DNA from: Tremella fuciformis
Taxonomy: Eukaryota > Basidiomycota > Tremellomycetes > Tremellales > Tremellaceae
Reading direction: 5' to 3'
DNA length: 64,000 nt
Assembly: GCA_032768795.1 (NCBI GenBank)
Contig: CP136496.1
Coordinates: 930,001-994,000, forward strand
Part shown: piece after piece, positions 50,979 to 62,889 of the stretch
Layout of the letters: each line of letters begins with the position of its first letter
How positions within the stretch are numbered: the stretch's first letter is position 1
The notes under the pieces: generated by a model
The model's database searches: none
Seen by the model: the letters and a program-made list of their open reading frames with translations, nothing else
Told to the model about the DNA's origin: nothing
Translations under genes and position numbers: made by a program

Positions 50979-52515
50979 GGGACGACCAGCAGGAGTAAAG
51001 TACGACCAAGCCTCCTTCTTGGCGTCCTTGGAGCGCACAGCTTTGTTTGCTCTCCGACACTCTTTACACCGCGCCCAGCTGGGCGACCGATTGGACAATA
51101 TATATATCTCTCTATCTAGTCTACTCCTGTCGATCTAATCTTGGGCTTTTGGAATGATATGATGCTCTGACAGTGGCTCGGCGAGAAGCTGATCGGGTGT
51201 CTACTAATGCGCCTCTATGGCAGCATGCCACAAATCCTTTCTGATATTCGGCGGTCCGCTTCGGCGGGCCTTCCCTTAGACTCAAGCGGATGATGCTGAT
51301 GTGAATGTCTCCACCCGCCTCCAAGCCCCCCATTGTGCGACAATCTCCGGTTTCGCGTCGAAGGTCTACTTCCGTGCGATCCCTACCACAGTCCATGATG
51401 TGCGCACCACGACGCAGAAGATCAAATGATGGTCATATCATGTATGATTTTCCAGGGGAACTCGCCATCAGTCTAAATCTGTGGGGGAGGTCACCTGAGT
51501 CGCTGGTAACATGTGTTGTACTGATGACTGCTTCGCTCGTTGCAGACGTCTCCACTCGACTTTCCACTCTCATGGATATCTGCGACCATTGCATTGCCAC
51601 TCTGATCGCTTCCACGAGCTCTTGATTTTCGATCCCTGCAAAGCGCGAGGAGCGCAAGCACGATCGCGATCGGGTCTCGGTTTATCGGGATTGGGATTGT
51701 GCGAGACAAGCGCTGAGGTGTGATGCTGTTCCCTTGGCTCGTCAAGTACTGGCAAACTCCTTGTTAGCGACTGCGCACGGACCTCCAGGGCGATGTCCTG
51801 GACTCTCGTTCAAAAAGACAAGACCACGGACAGGATGGGTATGTCCAAATCCCAATGGGCTGCGGTGCTCCTTCTCGGGTGGACAGTCCGCAAAGGTCTT
51901 CGACAACACTGCACTCATTTTCCCGTCTTTCGTTGTGCTTGAGCAGCCATCTCGCCGAACGTCATACCTACCTGTCTCGTTGTCATCTTTCCGGGCCGAC
52001 ATGCCTCTGCAATAGCTGCTGTCGACGGCGCCAGCTGCCTTCTTGGAGCCGGGACCACTGCGTCGGTCAAACTCACAATCAACAAGTCGGGAGCGGACTG
52101 AACCTTCAGAATGTGGATGCTGATTGTAGGCCTGCAGCAGAGGTATGGCGCAGGCTTTCGGAAGGAGCGAAAAGCATGGGAGAACAGCTCGTAGCTCACC
52201 GAATCCGTATCAGATTGGATATGTGGACGATTTCGCTCAAGCCCCGGGATGTTGCTACGCTGTGCTAGTGTGTGCACGTTGGCCAGTTCCCGCCATCTCG
52301 CAGAGGGTAGAGGTACACAAGACTAGCACCACGGAGGCGCAGTCGACGCTGCCAACTATACAGCAGCGTGTTTTGCATGCATGAAGATGCTGTGTGTTTG
52401 TGTCTACTGAAAACCCATGCCTACTGGAAACCCATGCTATGCACACAAACGCCCAAATGGCAAGGCCTACCACACCTCGTCGACTTTGCTTCGGTGGATG
52501 CAGAAGCCCTGCCTG
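50979..52515. other. 1.5-kb stretch without a recognised gene
   Basis: No conserved protein motif, tRNA or terminal repeat was recognised between the secreted-protein stop and YVH1's stop. Several open frames of 60-140 codons exist on both strands but none has recognisable motifs, consistent splice joints or a signal peptide. The stretch has a 17-bp tandem duplication at 52404-52437. It may hold 3' UTRs, a non-coding RNA or an eroded gene. Confidence 0.4.
52404..52437. repeat. Tandem 17-bp duplication
   Basis: Two adjacent 17-bp units, CTACTGAAAACCCATGC and CTACTGGAAACCCATGC, differ at one base (52404-52420 and 52421-52437). Likely a local slippage or duplication event in non-coding DNA. Confidence 0.8.
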
Positions 52516-54692
52516 TCAGCCGACGGGTTTCTCGAGTACCTTCGACAGACTCACGGGCGTCACCCATTCCTTACATCCACATTGCACTCCGGCCCAATCA
52601 AAGTTTCCGATCTTGGCGTTGCACTTTTCGTTCGGGCAGGTGATTTTGCCAGCAATCTGACCGTTGCGCAAGAAAGGCTCCATCCACGTGAGCGGCTCAA
52701 CGAAGTAGCCGCTGCATTTCGGGTTGACCAAGATAGGCAGAGGAGCAGGTGGTGGTGGCGGCGCGACGGAAGACGGGATATTCACCTGCGACGTATTCGG
52801 CGAGTCTGGAAGGGAGGAGCTGCTGCGCCGGTGGGGAAAGCCCTGCGAGGAGGCTGTGGGAGTCATGGCGAGTGCCGATGACAGGCGACGAGTTCTCGTA
52901 GCCGCATTGACGGCATTGATTTGCGGGGCAGCGGGAAGCAGGGGCTTCTCGCGGTCCTCTTTCTCGGGTGACGAAGTAGGTGAGGTCGAAATGGCCGACT
53001 CGACGGGCAGACCATGAGTGCGCAGCGCTAGCAGGGCGGGCGGAAGACGCGAGTTCAGCTGACCAGCACTCTGCAGTCCCCTTCCCTCTGATGCTCGCCG
53101 CCCTCCCACCGGGAACGTCTTAGCACTTGGCGCCGCATGGCCGTTCATTGGTGCATCACCGGACAACGAACTGATGGCGAGTCCCGAGGTCGGGGCGGAT
53201 TGCTGAGTGACTGGTCCGGAAGATTTTGGTAGAGGTATCTTTGGAGTCTTAGGGGTCTTCTCGGTCATCGCGTCATCTTCGTCCTTCTCCGCCGGCGAGG
53301 CCGTCATAGCAAGCGCCGACAGACCAGTCATGGACGATCGGCGCGAGGTCGTAGCTCCCGGCTGTCCTGTAAGCGGGTTGATGACCGTCGAGACGGCATC
53401 CTGGGCGCTAGCCATACCACTCTGCGACTGCACAAACTTCGGTGAGGGCAGAGCAAAGTTCGACGGTGTACGCGGTCTTGAAATGGGTGCTTGATCTAGT
53501 ATATGATCCATCATGTGCACTCGGACCGCCAAATGCCTCCTGCACATCTTGCACCGGATCTTCCTCCTCCCCGCCCCGCCCAGAGGAGTAGCTGGATGAC
53601 TCGGGGTGGGCGTCGCTGGGTACTTGGCCATCTTGTCCATGGCCGGGGCACCTCCATCACCGTTCATAAAGTCGGCTGTTGTGCGCTCCATGTAGAACCG
53701 TCGAGTGCTCTTGTCTCTTAGGGACACGCGGAGATCGGCATTGTAGAACAAACCCAGTTGGTGCCAAAAGGCCTCGGAGGGATCGACCTGGGGTCTGACC
53801 CTGCGGATGATCTCGACAGCTTCGACGGGGTCGACGTCCATCGCGCGCATGAGGTAGGCAGCAACGACCGTTGCAGAGCGCGAGACACCCGCTTGACAAT
53901 GGACAAGCACGCTGCCAGGTTTGGTCTCGGCGACATTGGGAGGAATCACTCGACGAGCACTGACAGTGCGGTTGAGCTGCGGCCGGCTTTGGCTACCTAT
54001 AGCAGAGTCTTTCGAGGCGGTTCGTCGAGTAAGAGCTTCGTGTATCCAGGCAACACAGGCTGGAAGGTGCGTGAGGATATCGGTCTCGGGCGAATCATCA
54101 ATCTCGACTGCGAAATGGGCAAACTCGGGGTCGTATGTGAGTGAGGGCCGGAGGAGAGAAAGTATATTCGACTACGCATCAGCAGCATTCGAGCGAGTAG
54201 AGTAGTGCCGAAACCCACTATGCCCCGTTCTTCCAGACCGTCCGTATCCATGGCACCGACCAGGTCACCGATCCAGAGACCCTCCACGACCTCTTGGAGG
54301 TGCACGACCTCCCCTCCCTCATCCTCCTGCTCGTCCTCATCGACATCCATCGACGACGGATGCTTATTCTGGATATATGCCTGCTCCTCCGGGTCGTCCT
54401 CCCACATGGCCATCTGCCGCTGGCGAGCCGAGGCGCTCAGGCCCGAGGGGCCCGCCTCTGTCGGCGAGGGCGACTGCTGATGCTGCTGTTGGAGCTTCGC
54501 GAACAGCTGCAGCTTCCTCGCGGCAGCCTCGATACTGCCCGTGGCATCCACCTGGGTGTACACGTCGTCAATTGCCTCCTCGTCAGGTTTCGCACTGTCC
54601 CCAGGGGCGAGCGTGGGCATTTCGGTAGGGTGGCGCATGCTCGGGCGCCGCGAGGGCAGTCGAGAGTGTCGAGATGAGGTGGGTTGGGACAT
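52516..54692 (-). CDS. YVH1: Dual-specificity phosphatase Yvh1 (DUSP12 type)
   Basis: Phosphatase and zinc-binding factor that helps release Mrt4 in 60S ribosome assembly. Two exons (intron about 54165-54215) give about 680 residues. The catalytic domain has VVHLQEVVEGLWIGDLVGAM, ILSLLRPSLTYDPEFAHFAV and the active site VHCQAGVSRSATVVAAYLM (HCX5R, about 53880-53930), followed by DPVEAVEIIRRVRP and PSEAFWHQLGLF. After a cysteine pair (RCKMCRRHLA) lies a long Ser/Pro-rich insert, and then the C-terminal zinc ligands in CSGYFVEPLTWMEPF, GKITCPNEKCNAKIG and FDWAGVQCGCKEWVTP. The N-terminal extension and the roughly 270-residue insert make it longer than yeast Yvh1 (364 residues from memory). Start at 54692 is the ATG before SQPTSSRHSRL. 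Confidence 0.92.
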
Positions 54693-55440
54693 GCTGAGCA
54701 GCACGCTGAGGTCGAGGTTTTGTAACCAGGCACTTTAGGGGTCAGGTCGGTCGATGACGTCCGGAGGAAGATGGAAAAAAGCCTTGTTGATGGGGCCCAG
54801 AACTTCCGTGATCCGCGAGTCTCGCTTTTGAGAGGTGTTTCGGGGTGCTTGATTCCACGGCAAGACAAGACGAGATGCCCCAATGTGGACCGAGGGCTGG
54901 AAGGACAGGCGCAGTGCAAGAACGAGGAGACAGGAGACAGAATTGTTGGTGCCCAAAATGGCCGGAGTCCCGGGAGGAAGATGCCGGCAGAGCCCCGCAG
55001 TCTAATCAGCGTAGCTCTTACGGGGCGAATTTCTGCGGGTGTCCCTGGAACGAAAACGGTAAATGGGGGAATTAAATAAGAAAATTCCGGCCATTCTGAT
55101 TTCATCAGCACAATCCTAATATGCATTGTGTCCTTGCCAAATTGCCTTTCATCAGAGAATAAAGATCTATGCATGAGGCTGATGCATGGAATGATCTCTG
55201 TAGCAGAACCAATCGCCTACATAGCTACTGCCATACCCTGCCCTATCATTGCACCAAAATGGTTACAATAGCGCAAGTCTGACAAGACTGCAATAGGCTT
55301 GCCAGGTGGCAGCTGTGACATAGCCCCTGTGACCAGCTTGGCATGCCTATGATCATCTGATCAGCCTAGCATGCCCAACAAGCACTTGCGCATCTCTTGA
55401 TGAAGTGCTTTAGCTTGCAACTAATCAATGTTCTACAGTA

Positions 55441-55459
55441 CATCCGGCTTTGCCGGATG
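55441..55459. repeat. Hairpin 1: perfect 8-bp stem
   Basis: CATCCGGC, loop TTT, GCCGGATG. Perfect self-complementary GC-rich stem set in AT-richer DNA. Confidence 0.85.
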
Positions 55460-55484
55460 CTTGACCCGTAAGGGCTGCGATGGC

Positions 55485-55500
55485 TGCGCCGCTAGGCGCA
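55485..55500. repeat. Hairpin 2: perfect 6-bp stem
   Basis: TGCGCC, loop GCTA, GGCGCA. It lies 25 bp after hairpin 1 and 12 bp before hairpin 3. Confidence 0.75.
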
Positions 55501-55512
55501 AGGGGGGGTCTT

Positions 55513-55533
55513 GGGGGGGTGTCCCACCCCCCC
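55513..55533. repeat. Hairpin 3: perfect 9-bp G/C stem
   Basis: GGGGGGGTG, loop TCC, CACCCCCCC. Just upstream at 55502-55508 is another run of seven G, so two G7 tracts 4 nt apart could alternatively form a quadruplex on the plus strand. Confidence 0.85.
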
Positions 55534-56017
55534 ATGTCTAACGGAACCAAAGAACAAGGAATTGCATTAGGTTTTCCAAATTGCCTGAGAACCAATAACT
55601 TGAATACCTGATTAGAAATTCAGAGCTAAAAAAGAATTGAAATAACGAGCTACGCCCTATCGCGCACTTTCCTGCACGATCTACCTAGTTCACTCCTGCC
55701 GCCGGCGACGTGGTCAATGCTTGATCCCAGTCAAAATAACAGCAGACAGACAGCCCTTGATGGCAACAGGCATGATCTAGTGAGAATGGAATGGACCCGA
55801 TCAAAACAACAAGCAAGACCCGCAGCAAGTCGGACAAAGGAGCCCTAATCACGAACGTTGCTCAACTCCCTTGAACACCACAACGAGACCCGAAGGAGGC
55901 TAGAAGGGTCATGTCCAAGCAGGACGTCCATTTGAAGGCCATGCATTCGTTTTCGTCTATGACTTCACTCTACACGCCCTCTACACACTGTCAGCGACTA
56001 CATCAATTGGAAGTCGA

Positions 56018-57137
56018 TTAACACTCACGGGCTAGAGCAGCGTTAAAGCGGGTGACTTTGGACGAAGCAGACAGGTCGACTGACAGTAAGCTGACCGCCT
56101 CACCAATAGAGCCAAAGCGTGATGATTCAAAGATGTGAGAGGTCGGATGATCTTTGGGACGAGACATCGAGAGAGCAATCCATGGTGTGGGTAAGCCGCG
56201 ACTCACTCGTCTTGTCTCCGAAGTCGACCAGCAGACCACCAAGCACACTCGGGTTGACCCGGTTGGAGATCTTGAGCTTCTTGCCCTGAGCGGCCTGGGT
56301 GGCTTTGAGGGCAGTGTCAAGTCTCTTCATCGCGGCGTTGTCAAGCGGCTCAGCAGAGGTGACAACGACTTCGAGCTCGCCACGGTAAGCGGACATGAGC
56401 GAGTTGAAGTCGGCGAACACCTTCTGCGCGGACGAGAGACGGCCGTTCTCGGACAGGACCTGGAGGAGGTTGAGGAGGATGGGGGAGGAGCCGGACGGGA
56501 CGAGGGTTGTGAGGACTTTCGCGCGCTCAGAGGCGGAAAGGGTGGGGTTTTCTGCGATCAGCAACTATTTTCGTAGAGGCGAATGCCACGAGAGAGCAGA
56601 GTGACTGTCAAAGACACCTTCCTCATGGACGAGAGCGAAGGATAAACATGCAATGCCATACTCACGGATGAATGCCGAGACTTTCTCGTCGCTGGTCATC
56701 TTCTTCTCGAACGCATCAATGTCCTTGGACAGCTTTTCGAGCTCCTGCGACGATTTTCGAAGAGCGGCGAGGTAGGTCGAGGTGGCGTAGGTGCCGGTGA
56801 GCGAGTTGAGCTGGACGGGCGCCTGGAATGTCAGTTCTGAAAGATCGTTTGATGCCCGCATTCCCATCCCGCATGACTCCCAGTGTTGCTCCTCCATCAA
56901 ACATCACGAGCCGACTCGCGACGTCCATATGGTCTGACGCATGCCCAGCTGTCCATTCAAGCGATTCGAGGCCTGTGTCTCTCCTTCAAGGCCATGTGTC
57001 CATCCCGACGCTTCCGCTCCGGCTTCAATCCCTCGTGACCGCCCGAGCAGATATCGACGACCGCCGCTCACCTTGACGCTCGAGGACGAGGCCGTGGCGT
57101 AGCCCCGTCGGGCGACCTGGCGGAGTACAGAGGCCAT
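56018..57137 (-). CDS. ATP5: ATP synthase OSCP subunit (Atp5)
   Basis: Stalk subunit that links F1 to the peripheral arm of mitochondrial ATP synthase. Four exons, about 215 residues. The N-terminus MASVLRQVARRGYATASSSS is a mitochondrial presequence. It continues APVQLNSLTGTYATSTYLAA, LEKLSKDIDAFEKKM, NPTLSASERAKVLTTL, NLLQVLSENGRLSSAQKVF and, near the end, KISNRVNPSVLGGLLVDFGD followed by KTIDLSASSKVTRFNAAL, the OSCP signature. The last intron (about 56075-56207) is longer than most here. The exact C-terminus is either REC at 56018 or a few residues different if a further intron follows. Shares an upstream region with HAP2. Confidence 0.93.
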
Positions 57138-57675
57138 TTTGGTGCGAGTCAAGTACAGGTCGAAGCCAAGCAAGCTGCTTCTCGCTCGTCACCACACCGG
57201 GATAGAGCAAGTGGGAGGAGAGACGGCAGGCTCGGAATCAACCGGAGGTAGGTGGTGTGGCACTTTTTATCCACCCCCCTTACCCCGGGAAAAAATCGTT
57301 TGGGAAGTGCCTGATCTCGTGATTTTAGCTTGACTTTTCGGCTGTTCACGGCCGACTAGAACTCTGCTGAACCTCTTTTCTCCATCCCATCATCGCCGTC
57401 ACCATCGTCACCGTCAGCAAGCAGCTCAACAAGACATCTGCCCTCTCAGTAGCGTCAACGACCCAAACACCGACCCTGCTCGACCTCGGGAACATCTACC
57501 TGCGACCTGTCCACTTCGTACACCGTTCGGCCCGGAAGCTGGCATCGCGCTCGGTCCACCTTTGGGGTGACAGCCACATCACATCGCACGACCTCATCGA
57601 CCTATTACTCGTTTCACTCATTGTGTAAAGCCATCGATTGCCGTTGCTCAAGGCTGCGGGCCCACGGCCGTCACC
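57138..57675. promoter_or_regulatory. Divergent ATP5/HAP2 promoter region
   Basis: 538 bp separate the start codons of an ATP synthase gene and the gene for the CCAAT-binding subunit that controls respiratory genes in yeast. Reading both strands I found no CCAAT pentamer in this interval, so direct self-regulation by Hap2 is not supported. A C-rich patch lies near 57270-57290. Confidence 0.4.
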
Positions 57676-58669
57676 ATGAACTCCTCCCTGCCCATATTCC
57701 TCAGCACCGCCAACGGGCATTCAGACCAGTCGTACCCCTCACCGCCGTTCGATGTATCGCGCTTCACCCAGACTCAAAGTGGGAGCAATGGGAACACCCG
57801 TAGCCCGCTAGATTTCTATCACTTCGACACAGGAGCCGGCGGGTCCTCATCAGCATCTGGCAGCGGCCGGCGTGACGATGGCAATGGTGAGTCATCCATC
57901 GTTCCGTGAAGTGCTTCGGTCGACTAACGTCCAGGTCTGTCACCCTTTCCCCTAATGACTCCGCCGAACACATCCGACTTCTTCCCCTCCCACCATACAC
58001 ACCAGAACGGCGGTGCAGGTGCGGCATTCAACCTCGTCGCCCCGTTCTCCTCTACATCCGGCACGCCTCCGTTCTCCCTTTCGGCTGGCAATTCGTCTTT
58101 CACCACAGACTTTCTCACCCAAGCCGGCCCGTCATCGCGCAGCGGTAGCGGCAGCGCGTCTGCGTCAGCGTCCGCCGGGGGGTTCCCCGGTGCGCATACG
58201 AATGGGCTACCGGGGCCGGACTACGAGGAGGAGCTGCTCAAGGTCGAGCAATTGTCCTCTACAGGCGACGGCGAGATTGAGCTCGGAGAAGGGGAAGACG
58301 GGGAGGATGGTGCGGAAGAGGACGGCGCGGAGGATAACGAGGAGCCCCTCTACGTGAATGCGAAGCAGTATCATCGGATACTCAAGCGTAGACTGGCGCG
58401 GGCGAGATTAGAGGAGCTCAATAGGCTGTCGCGGTCAAGAAAGGTGCGTCGACCACCTTGCATTTTCCTCCGAAGTTCTCGGCGCTGACTCTCAGCCGTA
58501 CCTGCACGAGTCAAGACATCGGCATGCGTGTTCGAGACCGCGTGGAAAAGGAGGAAGGTTCTTGACGGCGGACGAGATCGAGCAGATGAAGAAGGAAGAG
58601 GCTGCCAAGGCGGCTGCGACCGGCGATGGAGACGACACGAGCCTCACGGGGTCAGCCGGATCGGCTTAA
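57676..58669 (+). CDS. HAP2: CCAAT-binding factor subunit Hap2 (NF-YA)
   Basis: Sequence-specific subunit of the Hap2/3/5 complex. Three exons, about 270 residues. The Ser/Gly-rich N-terminus and acidic centre (GEGEDGEDGAEEDG, about 58280-58330) precede the conserved core: subunit-interaction helix PLYVNAKQYHRILKRRLARA, the linker EELNRLSRSRK, and, after an intron, the DNA-binding segment PYLHESRHRHACSRPRGKGG ending RFLT. The second intron (about 58444-58496) falls precisely between the two halves of the core, a position that must be spliced for function. The C-terminus ends TGSAGSA. Start ATG follows a CT-rich leader. Divergent with ATP5. Confidence 0.96.
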
Positions 58670-59020
58670 CAGCCGTTGTTGTGGCGCGCATTGATGTAAC
58701 TTCACCATCTTATTGAACCTACAGATGTCCTTGTGTTGGTTGTCAGCATGGCATGTATTCCGAGTGTACGCATGACGGTGGCGCTGAAGACGGATCTCGA
58801 GTACGAGAAATGTTCGTGCATGACGTGACAATCACCTACGGGAGCTATCATTCATCCAATCAATCATGATGAAGAGTGCCAGAAGAGCCATTATGTACAA
58901 GTGGGCGGCATGTCTGGGCGCTGTCTGGCGGCTATGGTGAGACTTGAGCTTGAGTAATGCAAGAATGGACGAGAAGGAGACACGCGACTGGAAGCTCGCA
59001 ACTGGCTTGACCAGTACACT
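58670..59020. other. Convergent 3' region, HAP2 and GFA1
   Basis: 351 bp between convergent stop codons. Both 3' UTRs must lie here; no other feature seen. Confidence 0.5.
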
Positions 59021-61836
<2,816 letters not shown>

Positions 61837-62889
61837 CTCGGCGGCTGTGCGCTGGTCTCACGGCAAAGAGGTGATAGGCGTTAACAGCTGCGGTTCGTGA
61901 CGAAGACGGGCACGGTGGACAGAGGAGGTATCCAGCGATCAAGAGACCGAGACAAAGGAGCAGTCCCGGTATAAAGGCGTAAAGGCGTTCAGGCGGTGCG
62001 AGGAAGTGCAAAGGAAGGGATGTGAAGTCGTGTGAAGTGTTGTGTGGCACGAGTGATCGAGAAGAGCGGTTATCAGCGTGATTCTGCAACTCGGTCCACA
62101 GCCGGTCTGGATACGTGTAAAGCAAAGCGAGGAGTGACAGCAGAATATTGGCATGGGACTGCGCTCTCCCGAAAAGGATTAATGAATCTTGCAGAGGGAG
62201 AAGCTCAGGCGCAGGCCATCATGTGGTGGGAGGCGCCTGAAATGCGCCCTTCGCCCAGCTGGTGCGTCCGTGGGTTGATAGCAAACAGATGCTCACCTCG
62301 TGTAAGTCCTCGAATCACTCGTCAATAGAGGAGAATGAGACAACGATGAGGTGTACTGTTACTGAATTGTCAAGGAATGACGAGCGAAAGTCCGTGTCCA
62401 AGATGGGGAGGTGGCAGGTGGTCCGGGGGGTTCCAGGAACGCGTTTCGCGAAGAGGCTAGTAAATTGGGAGAGGAGTGATGGGTGACGTCGGTAGAGATG
62501 GAGATGTTGACGCTTCGAGTAGGATGCGGGGAGGAGAAAGAGGAGCGGGTGGTGCCCAGAGTGGCGAGGAGGATTGAATGCGGAATGATTGTTGCGAGAA
62601 GAGGCAAGTTTGTGGTGAGTGAGGTCGGATGTTCAGGAAGCGGGATGAAAGCGGTGACGTCCAAGAGGCATCGCCACAAGACGCGTCAGGGCTTGTTCGC
62701 TAAGGGGCGTACGGTTGATTCAGGGTCCACAACAACCCGTTTTAGATGTGGGATCAGCGAAACCGACGACACGAGTTACGTAAAAACTCATGTAGTGGCA
62801 AGTCACTTTGCCTCCACTTTCCATGGTCCACTCACCTTTCGACCGTCCTCGAGCTTGGACAGTCGCCTTTGGTGCGCGTCAGAGGCGAA
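61837..62889. other. Divergent 1-kb region between GFA1 and the UIM gene
   Basis: No exon is recognised in about 1.05 kb. The largest open frame here (62483-63121, plus) has no recognisable motif and overlaps the downstream gene in another phase. The region is a large shared promoter by the standards of this window and could contain 5' UTR introns. Confidence 0.45.

Larger units (their letters stand above)
55123..55586. repeat. Imperfect direct repeats flanking the hairpin cluster
   Basis: GCATT, a variable 7-9-nt middle, then CCAAATTGCCT occurs at 55123-55147 and again at 55564-55586, about 440 bp apart and on either side of the three hairpins. Similarity is short; it could be chance or the remains of element ends. 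Confidence 0.4.
54693..56017. other. 1.3-kb interval with an AT-richer island
   Basis: Left part (54693-55060) is the YVH1 5' flank. From about 55075 to 55960 the sequence is visibly AT-richer than the rest of the window, has no open frame of note and no splice-consistent exons. Inside are three perfect hairpins (55441-55533) and an imperfect 23-25-bp direct repeat (55123-55147 and 55564-55586, sharing CCAAATTGCCT). A degenerate mobile element or an unusual non-coding transcript region are both possible; I cannot identify a family. Confidence 0.5.

Noticed and set aside
51742..52002. 86-codon minus-strand frame in the gene desert
   Set aside because: No motif, no neighbouring exons with compatible phase, and equally long frames overlap it on the other strand.
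55502..55533. Intrinsic (bacterial-type) terminator
   Set aside because: The G/C hairpin has no T-run after it and the DNA is eukaryotic nuclear; it is described as a structural repeat.
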